64,000 nt of DNA from Thermogemmatispora sp042408735 (GTDB taxonomy: Bacteria > Chloroflexota > Ktedonobacteria > Ktedonobacterales > Ktedonobacteraceae): the NCBI RefSeq assembly GCF_042408735.1, contig NZ_JBHOQV010000156.1:62001-126000 (forward strand), given 5' to 3'. Numbering within the stretch: the stretch's first letter is position 1; each line of letters opens with the position of its first letter. The notes beneath the pieces were generated by a model that was not told the origin of the DNA, made no database searches, and worked only from the letters and a program-made list of their open reading frames with translations. Positions 15,860-24,600 of this stretch are shown one piece after another. Both the position numbers and the translations under genes were made by a program.

Positions 15860-18800
15860 GTGGCCGAGTTGATCAGTACAGGTACTTTTGCGAGCGAGGG
15901 AGAAAAGCGGGCCGCCGAGGTCTTGCGCCAGGGACTGCCCGCGTCGTGGCTGGTGATCTGTAACAAGGTCTTTCCAACGACGAGTGGGAAATCCTTTGAG
16001 ATCGATTTTCTGGTAATAGGCCAGCGCTGGATCTTCGTGCTCGAGGAAAAATCATGGCAGGGTCCTCTGCGCGGCAATGAGGAGTTCTGGTTCCGGGCCG
16101 ATGGCTCGTCGGAGCACAGTCCGCTGGCAAAGGTCGACCTGGTGGCCAAGCACGTGGCCGGTTCCCTGAAGGAGAAAATCCCTTCTTTGAAGGGGGGCAA
16201 ACATTTTGTGCGTGGCACTGTCTTGCTCTCTTCAGTCAAAGCTCAGCCGGAGATCCATGATCCGCGGGCCGCAACGGCGCTTTTTACTCTGGACGAGGTT
16301 TGCGAGCGCTTGCAGGAGCTGGATGAGCATCAGGGTAATCCCCTGGTTGGTCAGCTGCATGCTCTGTTGCGCAAAACACTGACGGGCCTACGCGAGCGTC
16401 CTCAGATTCCCCGCCTCATTGGGGAGGCTCTTCTGATTGAGGAGACAGAGCAGGTGCGTCCAAAGCTCTATCGCTGCCGAGCGGTTGAGAAGGTCTCTGG
16501 CGCCGATCGCCCCCGCATCGTTATGCTCTATGAGCTTGATCTTGATCCGCTGGAGCGGAAAAACGCTAAGGACTTCTATACACGCACCTACCAGGCGTTG
16601 GAGAAGCTGCAGCCAACTGGCCTGGTCCCACGAGCGGAGACGCCTTTCCCCTGGTCGGACAGGTTTATGGTGGTGCCGATCGTCCCTCCCGAGGGACGCG
16701 CCTTGAGCGCTCTCCCGCTACCAGAGACGCGCGAGGAGTTTGTACAGGAGCTGCAGATGGCAGTCCAGGCTTTCAAGGGACTGGCCCAGATCCACGCTCA
16801 GGGCGTCCTCCACCGCGCACTGACGCCCGCCGCGCTGATGGTACAGTTCTCAAGAGGCCAGCCTCCTCGGGTGACGTTTAGCGACTTCTACGCCGCCCGC
16901 GTCGGCGGCATGTCTATCGCGGCTACTCTGGATAAGACCGCGGTCGATGATCCGTACGCTGCTGAGGATGTGCTGATTGGTTATGAGTTTGCAACGCAGC
17001 AGACGGATACTTTTAGCCTGGCGCTGGTACTGCTTGAGCGCCTCTCCGGTACCCCTATTTCTGCACTGCGCCCTACAGTCGATGATCCGCCCCGCCTGCC
17101 TGATAAGCCACGCTGGCAGACTTTCCTGACTCCCTCTCTGTCGGCTGCTCTGCTGGAGATCTTTCGCGCTGCATTGCTCCCGCCAGAGGGTGAGCAGCCT
17201 CCGACGGCCGATGTGCTGGCTCGCCGCCTGGAAGCTCTGGTGTACGAGGCACAGGATCCACGACAGGATGAGGTTCCTCAGACCTTACTCAACGGACGCT
17301 TTATCGTTCATCGCCTGCTTGGCCAGGGAGCCATGGCTTGCACTTATCTGGCAAGCTACAGGGACTTTCCCGGCTTGGGGCAACAGGTACTTAAGCGCTT
17401 CCTGAATCCAGCTGATCTCTACGATCAAGCAATAAATGAATATAAGGCTCTAGAGAGTATTAAGAGCAAGTATTTCCCTACCATCAAAGAGATACATGGG
17501 ATCAACGAAGATGCACATATCGTTATGGAGTATATCCCCGGTCCGACGCTGCAGCAGCTAGAAAGGGAATTTCCCTGGCCACTGGAACGCTGGTGGCCGC
17601 TGGCTCGCGATTTGCTGCGCGCTCTGACCGTGTTGGAGGAACATGGTATCCTGCACCGCGATATTAAGCCGGCTAACATTATTCTGCACGAATTCGATAA
17701 TCATCCGGTGCTGATAGACTTCGGGTTTGCGATGCGCCGTGGCGAGGAGCGTAGCCTGGCTGGTACGCCGCTCTATTTGCCGCCCGAGGCCCTGACCGCC
17801 GCCAGCCCGCCGGCTGACTGTGACCGCTACGCGGCGGCGGTGGTGCTTTTCAAGGTGCTGACAGGCAACTTGCCGTTCACCTACGATGAGGGCGGGCAAC
17901 GCCTCCTGCGCTCGGCTGAGGAGCTTGAAGATGAGCATAAGCGGCGCCTGGCCACGGTTCTGCTGCGCGCCCTCGATCCTGATCCGGCTCGGCGCCCAAC
18001 AAGTGCTTCTGCCTTCCTCGAGGAGCTGACGCAGGCCGAGCTGGCCGCCGTTGTCTTGACCGAGGAGCTCGCTCCGGTCCTGGAGGCAGTCCAGGAGCGC
18101 TCAGCCCTGGTAAATCCCTGGGTGGAGCAGGTGCGCGGCCTTTATCGCAAGAGTGCCAGCGGCAATGCCGATAATCGCGGCCTGGACAGCGACTTTGTGC
18201 GTGAGACCTACGTTCCGACAGCCCTCGATCGGCGGTTGCTACCGCTTTTGTTGGAGTGCCGCCCCCTGGCTCTTTTCTTGTCGGGAAATCCCGGCGATGG
18301 CAAGACGGCTTTTCTGGAGCAGGTGCGCCAGGAGCTGATCAAGCGCGGGGCAACGGTCAGTCAGGCCGATCAAAGTGGCTGGGAGCTGCACTATGCTGGC
18401 CACATTTTCCGGAGCTGTTACGACGCCTCGGAGGCTCATCAAGGGCTGAGCGCCGATGAGCAGCTGACACGCAAGTTGCAGGGACTGGAAGGGTCCCAGC
18501 AGCCGGAGAGGGGGCTAACGGTGCTGGTGGCTATCAACGATGGTCGCCTGGCCGACTATTTCGAGCGCTACGGCGAGCGCTTTAGCTGGCTGAGGAGGGA
18601 GCTGAGCCGCGAGGGGAAGCGGAATCGCTCGCTACGCGAGCGGACGGTCTGGCTGGTCGATCTGAAACGTCGCGCTTTTGTGGCGCTGCCGGGCGCAGAG
18701 GAGCGCTCGCTTTTCCGGCGCGTCCTGGATAGCCTGGTGGCCAAAGAGCACTGGACAATCTGCCAGCGCTGCGCCGCTGAGGCTGTCTGTCCGCTTTACC

Positions 18801-19822
18801 AGAATGCCCAGATGCTGCGCAAGAATCGTACTCGGCAGCGTCTGGAGTACCTGCTGTTGCTGACCCACCTGCGTCATCAGCGGCATATTACGATGCGCGA
18901 CTTGCGCTCGGCTCTGGCTTATCTGATCACGGGCAATCTGAGCTGCCAGGAGGTCCACGCCGCTCGCCAGGGAGAGGATGGCGGGGCTACCCTGATCGAG
19001 CGCTCCTGCTGGCAAAGTGCTTTTGCTCCCCTCGAGACGGAGGATGAGCTGCTGCGCGATCTGCGGGCGCTGGATCCGGCGCGCTTCCCTCAGCCCCATC
19101 TGGATCGCTTTCTGCATTTCCATCGGAGCCAGCAAGATGCGCTCTTGCGCGCTGAGCTGATGGCCGATGGCCGAGATCTTCCACCACAGCGCTTTAAGGA
19201 GGAAGGCCAGTGGCTGGCAGCCTGGAAGCGGCGCCTCTACTTTTATGGCCCGCGCCTGGACGAAGAGAAACTGCCCAATTTGCCGGCTGTTCGCTGGCCC
19301 GAGCTGTTGCCCTACCGCTACGCGCTGCTGTACTTGCAGCTGCTCGAGGGCGAAGTGGAGCAGTTGGAGGAGACGCGCCGCAAGCTGGCTCTGGGCATCC
19401 TGCGCTCCGATGGTATTGAGGCCGATCTGCCCGCCGGCTATCTCAGCGTGGTGGTGAAGGCTTCGGAAGAGCAGCAGCTGATTATCTTGAAGCAGTTCCC
19501 TCTAGAGGAGTTCGTGCTGGAGCCGGTGGGAAGCGATCAGCAGGAAGTGATTGAGACGCTGCCAGAGTTTCTCTTGCTGCGCCATCGTTCGGGGATGCCA
19601 CGCCTGGAGATCTCGCTCGATCTGTTCGAGCTGTTGCTGCGCCTGGCCGATGGGCTGCAGCCAGAAGCCTGGGAGCTTCAGCCGCTGCTGGAGGATCTGC
19701 GCCACTTCAAACACGCCCTTCTGTTGATGGAGACACGCGATCTGGTCTTGGTCGAAAATGCCCATCGTCTGTATCACCTGACTCAGCGCGATGGGAAGGT
19801 GGTCTGTACGACTATCGCCTGA
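15860..19822 (+). CDS. NERD + pseudokinase + Ser/Thr kinase + DptF-like P-loop ATPase fusion
   Basis: A 1320-residue multidomain protein; GTG start with AAGGAGG 7 nt upstream. Residues ~8-125: NERD (nuclease-related) domain (SFEIDFLVIGQRWIFVLEEKSW). Residues ~205-455: kinase fold with dead catalytic motifs, HRALTPAAL at 318-326 (HRD Asp is Ala320) and DFY at 342-344 instead of DFG. Residues ~480-735: apparently active Ser/Thr kinase with glycine loop LLGQGAMA, Lys512, HRDIKPANI (Asp601) and DFG (620-622). Residues ~795-1320: P-loop NTPase with GNPGDGKT (809-816), AINDGRLADYF and a CQRCAAEAVC cysteine cluster (968, 971, 977), resembling DptF/BREX-type ATPases. NERD plus kinase recalls PglW of BREX type 2. 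First gene of a tight three-gene operon. The kinase, NERD and Walker A calls are firm; the DptF relationship and a defence role are inference. Confidence 0.8.
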   Translation: MAELISTGTFASEGEKRAAEVLRQGLPASWLVICNKVFPTTSGKSFEIDFLVIGQRWIFVLEEKSWQGPLRGNEEFWFRADGSSEHSPLAKVDLVAKHVAGSLKEKIPSLKGGKHFVRGTVLLSSVKAQPEIHDPRAATALFTLDEVCERLQELDEHQGNPLVGQLHALLRKTLTGLRERPQIPRLIGEALLIEETEQVRPKLYRCRAVEKVSGADRPRIVMLYELDLDPLERKNAKDFYTRTYQALEKLQPTGLVPRAETPFPWSDRFMVVPIVPPEGRALSALPLPETREEFVQELQMAVQAFKGLAQIHAQGVLHRALTPAALMVQFSRGQPPRVTFSDFYAARVGGMSIAATLDKTAVDDPYAAEDVLIGYEFATQQTDTFSLALVLLERLSGTPISALRPTVDDPPRLPDKPRWQTFLTPSLSAALLEIFRAALLPPEGEQPPTADVLARRLEALVYEAQDPRQDEVPQTLLNGRFIVHRLLGQGAMACTYLASYRDFPGLGQQVLKRFLNPADLYDQAINEYKALESIKSKYFPTIKEIHGINEDAHIVMEYIPGPTLQQLEREFPWPLERWWPLARDLLRALTVLEEHGILHRDIKPANIILHEFDNHPVLIDFGFAMRRGEERSLAGTPLYLPPEALTAASPPADCDRYAAAVVLFKVLTGNLPFTYDEGGQRLLRSAEELEDEHKRRLATVLLRALDPDPARRPTSASAFLEELTQAELAAVVLTEELAPVLEAVQERSALVNPWVEQVRGLYRKSASGNADNRGLDSDFVRETYVPTALDRRLLPLLLECRPLALFLSGNPGDGKTAFLEQVRQELIKRGATVSQADQSGWELHYAGHIFRSCYDASEAHQGLSADEQLTRKLQGLEGSQQPERGLTVLVAINDGRLADYFERYGERFSWLRRELSREGKRNRSLRERTVWLVDLKRRAFVALPGAEERSLFRRVLDSLVAKEHWTICQRCAAEAVCPLYQNAQMLRKNRTRQRLEYLLLLTHLRHQRHITMRDLRSALAYLITGNLSCQEVHAARQGEDGGATLIERSCWQSAFAPLETEDELLRDLRALDPARFPQPHLDRFLHFHRSQQDALLRAELMADGRDLPPQRFKEEGQWLAAWKRRLYFYGPRLDEEKLPNLPAVRWPELLPYRYALLYLQLLEGEVEQLEETRRKLALGILRSDGIEADLPAGYLSVVVKASEEQQLIILKQFPLEEFVLEPVGSDQQEVIETLPEFLLLRHRSGMPRLEISLDLFELLLRLADGLQPEAWELQPLLEDLRHFKHALLLMETRDLVLVENAHRLYHLTQRDGKVVCTTIA

Positions 19823-19851
19823 TCCTCAGGTAAGCACGAAGGAGAGCGACC

Positions 19852-21591
19852 GTGAAAGTAAAGCTGCCGAAAGACTTGCGCGGGGTGCGCTTCCCTCAAA
19901 TGCTCCCTATCGAGATGAATGATTTTGACATCGATCTGCTTCTGCCTCTGCTGTTTTTTTCTATTCTTTCGGGAGGACGTGCCCGAGCAGGCATGAAAAA
20001 CGACCCCAGTGCCATCGGTTTCTACATCGACCAGTTAAGTCAGCACCCAGCTGTCGAGGGTTTTGCAAGCCCTGAGAGGAGGCGCCTGCTGGAACGGCTG
20101 GTTCGTACTGCCCTGATTACTGTAGGGCGCGTTGGCCGCGGCCATAAGGATGAGCAGATTACATCTATTGTTCCCTATAACCTGCTTTGCTACAAGCCAG
20201 GCTTTCCAGAGAAATCAAGCCGTCTACGTAGTACAGATCTTTTTATCTACCAAATACTCCATAATTACCTTGGAAGCGATCAAGAACTCCGTCAATTTAT
20301 TAAAGATGCTTTTGGACGTGGCATTGTCATCGGTCCCCCCGGCCAATTAGGAGGCGGTTACGATGGCGCCACAGAGCTGGATACTCTCACACGCCTCTCG
20401 CTGGCCTTTCTCGATGGCTTCGAGAGCATCAGACCTGGCCTGGGCCGAGACAAAAATAGCTATACTGGTGCCTGCCCGGGTCTGGCGCGTGAGCTGGCAG
20501 CGGACCTTGTGCAGTATATGTCTGCCTACCACGCCACCATGCCAACGCCGGCTTTCATTCACCATCTCCTGATTTTGATTAACTTTGAACTGTTTACCTA
20601 CACCCTGAAGGTGGTCCACGCGGTGAACGCGCTCGTGGCCCAGCCAGAGAGCCTGCCTCCCGCCATGCGTGAGCCGCTGGAACCGTCACCCCCCGCCATC
20701 TATGTGGACTTCACCGGCCAGCCCGGCCCCAGTCAGGAGATGGCTCGGGCCTGTGTGCGTCGCGACATCGAAGCCTACCAGAGCTTCTTGTCGGCGAATC
20801 TGTTGCTGCGCCAGTTGCATCGCTACGTGGAACAGCTCCAGCGAAACATCCGTCGGCGCGCTCTCATAGAACGCTTGCTTGGGAATGAGACCTCCGGTCC
20901 TCTCTACCTGCAACGCCTGCTGAGTCTACAGGGCCAAGCCGACATCGAGGCCCAGGCCCGTCAGGACATCGACAAGATCTTTGACGAGAACAGCGAAGAG
21001 GCGAAAAATGATAGCAATGGCAATCATCACGATCTAGGAGAAGGACAAGAAAATAAGTTAGCTCGAAAGTATTTAGAGGACCTGCTCGCCAGCGCCGAGA
21101 GCGATCTAGAGGGCCTGGTCATCCTTTTGAAGGAGGGCCAGCGCGAAGCCACGCAGAATTTCGTGCGCTGGTACTGGAGCACGGGAGGTCTGACACGCGC
21201 TGAAGGTTTGCTCCGCGGGCAGCTGAAATACCGCTCGTCATGGCAATATGCACCAACCAACGATCTACTGGCGGTCCTCGTGCAGCTTGCGGCGGCTCGC
21301 CTGAGCAACGGGAAAAATGGCGACCAGGAAGAGCAGAACGGTGATGGCCCTAGGCCCATCCGTCTGCAAGATTTCCTGCGCTTTCTCGACGAGCGCTTTG
21401 GCCTGCTCATCGATCGCCCACCCGCCCCCTTTGTGGGGGCCGAATACACTGCCGCCGCTCAGGAGAACCTGCGCGCCATGCAGCGCCGCCTGCGTCAGAT
21501 GGGCATCTTTCGCGATCTCTCGGATGACTTCACGGTCCAGCGTCTTCACCCGCCCTATGCACCCTATACCATGGCGACATTACGGGGCTGA
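19852..21591 (+). CDS. Unrecognised helical protein of the kinase/HerA operon (DptG-position)
   Basis: I do not recognise this 579-residue protein with confidence. GTG start after GAAGGAGAG, 29 bp behind the ATPase gene and 32 bp before the HerA-type gene, so certainly co-transcribed. It is soluble and mostly helical by composition. Near residues 1-45 it has a conserved-looking LPKDLRGVRFPQMLPIEMND; glycine-rich GIVIGPPGQLGGGYDGATEL follows around 160-180. An acidic, Asn/Glu/Asp-rich linker lies near 380-400. Length and position correspond to DptG (DndG) in DptFGH restriction modules, the only reason for suggesting that link. Bases 20150-20330 are clearly more AT-rich than their surroundings. 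Confidence 0.65.
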   Translation: MKVKLPKDLRGVRFPQMLPIEMNDFDIDLLLPLLFFSILSGGRARAGMKNDPSAIGFYIDQLSQHPAVEGFASPERRRLLERLVRTALITVGRVGRGHKDEQITSIVPYNLLCYKPGFPEKSSRLRSTDLFIYQILHNYLGSDQELRQFIKDAFGRGIVIGPPGQLGGGYDGATELDTLTRLSLAFLDGFESIRPGLGRDKNSYTGACPGLARELAADLVQYMSAYHATMPTPAFIHHLLILINFELFTYTLKVVHAVNALVAQPESLPPAMREPLEPSPPAIYVDFTGQPGPSQEMARACVRRDIEAYQSFLSANLLLRQLHRYVEQLQRNIRRRALIERLLGNETSGPLYLQRLLSLQGQADIEAQARQDIDKIFDENSEEAKNDSNGNHHDLGEGQENKLARKYLEDLLASAESDLEGLVILLKEGQREATQNFVRWYWSTGGLTRAEGLLRGQLKYRSSWQYAPTNDLLAVLVQLAAARLSNGKNGDQEEQNGDGPRPIRLQDFLRFLDERFGLLIDRPPAPFVGAEYTAAAQENLRAMQRRLRQMGIFRDLSDDFTVQRLHPPYAPYTMATLRG

Positions 21592-21623
21592 TGCACTGAG
21601 CCTGCACTGGAAAGGGTTCAACT

Positions 21624-24600
21624 ATGGTGCTTTTTTCCCAACAGAGCGATCTCAAGATTGAATTGCTGACAGAAGCGATCCTGAAGGAGTTGAAGGGGGC
21701 AGGTCCCGGCCACTGTGCCCGCGTCGATTTTCTGGAACTGGAGGATGTCCTTCTCCTCTGCCAGAGGTTACGCACGAGCCAGGAGGCCCAACAGGAAACG
21801 CTCTTTTACATCCTGGCCACGGAACGGAGCCAGACCGTCGATGATCTTTTTATTCCCCCCGACCGCGCCATCGAGCTGCGCAACCGCAAGACTGGACGCT
21901 TTTGCCTCTTCATTCCCGCAGGCAGTGTGGATGCTACCGCCAGCTCTCTGGCCAACGCCTTCGCCCCCATCGACGGGCGCCAGCTTTATGAGGCAGCGCT
22001 GCGTGAGCTACAGCACCGCCTTCAGGTACGCTCTCCCGAAACCGCTGCCCAAGTCCGCACGGTCTTCAGCCATCTGCGCCGCTGGCCTGGCCTGAGTCAC
22101 GAGCGCCGCCTGGATTTCGTGGCTGCAGCCTTCGCCCGCGTCCAGAACGGTACGCCAGAGCGGCTCGGCCTGGAGTTATGGCGCGTCGGCCTCATCAGCG
22201 ACGCCCGGCCCGAGTTTACCAACTACCTTGAGCGCAACCGGCGCCTGACTACCTTGCTGGCCCGGCCCAAGAAGTTTGACGCTACCCTGGTTGAGCGGGT
22301 GCAGGAGCTAAAGGTAGACACCCCCACCGCTAGAGAGCTGCTGCGCTTCTTGCAGGGCTACGTCCTCAGCGATGTCCACAGTTGGTCGCGCGCTCTGGAA
22401 CAGGCTGAGTTGACGCTGGATCGCTGGCAGTTCATCCAGTACGAGGAAAGCGATCTACGCGAATTTGAGCTTGTGCCTTTCATTAATCCCAAAGGAGAGG
22501 TCGAACGCTTTTGCCGTCTGGCTCAGCCCTATGGGCCAGGTAGTGCTCTCTACGCCTACTACGGTGAAAAAGGCGAGATGGTGGTACGCTGGAAGTGTAG
22601 GCCGGATAAACCTCGCAACCTGGGTGGCTGGCGCGTAGCTATCGTGCCCGAGGAGTGCGAGCCGGGCTTTCGCGATAGCCTTTGGGAGCAGGACATTACG
22701 CAGAACCGGCGCAGCATCACTATCAGGCTAGACAAGCTCAACCTTGATAATGAGGAGCCTCCCGACAGCGCCGTTTGCGTGCGCGTGGCCCCTCTGGGAC
22801 CGGATGGCAATGAGCTGGTGACCAGGATCGGGGAAAAGGAGGAAATCTACTATAAAGACAGCCTGGCCTTTTATCTGTCCCCCGATCCGAGCTACCTGCC
22901 AGCTCCTACCACCGGCGACAGGCGCCAGACAGTGCCCACCCTTCCCTGGGGCCGGCTCAAGGTCGGCAGCGAGATCAGAGAGACCATTCTGGAGGAAAGC
23001 CTGCCCCAATGGCAGCATCACCAGTTCGCTTATTTCAGCCTGCTGCTCAACGGCAGAGATCGGTTAACCCTGGCCCTGAGCGAGACCTTACTGCAGCTGG
23101 AAGAGCGCATCCTTAAGGAGCCTGCTCAGGGTGGCTGTTTTCTTCTGGAGGTTGAAGAGCTGCGCCCCGTGCCGGCTGAGGCTATCAGGCCCTTCCCGCT
23201 GGCAACCGGTGAGGGCGAACAATGGCGCCATTTCTGGCGCCAGCGTGAGCTGTTCTTCCGGCGCCTGCGCCAGTCTGAGGGGCGCAGCGTGATCGAGGTG
23301 GCCGATTGGAGCAGCAGCCCCGACCTGGCCGATGCCGCCGTCCGTTATGCTCAGGCCTATCAGGCGCTGCTTGAGGAGCTGCTGGCAGGCAAGGCCAACA
23401 GCGACTTGCTGATCCAGGCCCTCTCTGTTGACAGCCTGCTCATTCGCTTCATGAAGCAGGACCAAGTCGAAGAGGCCCTGATTATTCTGCCGACCCATCC
23501 GCTGCGTGCTGCCTGGTTTGCCGGCTATAGCAGACTGCTCAGCTCCTGGGAGGAAGTCCTGCTCGATCAGCCAAAGGAGCAGCGCAGGCGCCGCATCGAC
23601 CTGGATACGCTCCGCCTGCTTGTTCCAGCCAATGTACCGCCATTCGCCTATCATGCGGCCACCTCAACCGTCTTCATCTTCTTCCAGAATCTGCTTTTCT
23701 TCCACGGTGTAGCCTTGCCCGCCGCCGTCCCTGATCCCCACCGGCGCTACGCCGACGTCGCCACCCTTCTCAACGCAAGACCTGAGAAGACCGATCCGGG
23801 CGATATTCGCCCTGAGCGTCTCAGCGAGCATCTTCGGCTCTTCCAAAGCCTGCATCCTTACGCTGATCCGCTGGTCCTGACCCTGGTCAATCCCGACCGC
23901 GGGGCCTTACTCGGCGAGGCTCTTAAGGGGTTGGCCCCCTCCTCAAAAGAGGAGGAAGAGGAGGAGGAAGGAATCAGCACAGGACCGGCAGGCGCCTTGC
24001 CGCTGCTTCAGATTGTCTCTTACAGCGAAAGCTGGCAGAGCGGCGCGCTGCAGGCCCTGACACGCACCTTACAGGAGAACGGCGGTCGGCACCTCTCTGG
24101 CTCAGGCCGCTCGACCGACCCTTTCCTGCCAGCTCTGGCTACTACCACTCGACCGATCCGTCAACTACAAGAGGTGGAGGAGGAGCCACCCGAGTCGCAT
24201 CTGGCCATTGTCAGCGACCTGCTCCGTCCACAGATCGTCGCCGTTCCCACCCAAGGAATGGCTTCGCTTAGCAGCGAGGTAAGCAGCTTCTCGCTCTATG
24301 GGCTGCTGCCACGCTTCATCTCCCAATTCAGCCAGGAAGGCAAGGCGCTTCTCTGGCGCTATCAGATCCTGACCGGTGGGGGGAAGCCTCTCCCTCACCC
24401 TGGAGGCCCGCGCTACAGCGAGACCTTGATCGACCTGCATACCACGCTGCTCAAGGCTGGGGGCTACCTGCTCCAGGGAGAGACGGAGATGCAGCCCGCA
24501 CTGCAGGTCACCCTCACGGCGGAGCTGCGCACCCTTCTGGAGAAGCTGCATCAGCGGGCCAACTGGGTGATTAATCTGGATCGCTTCTTCACCCTGGATT

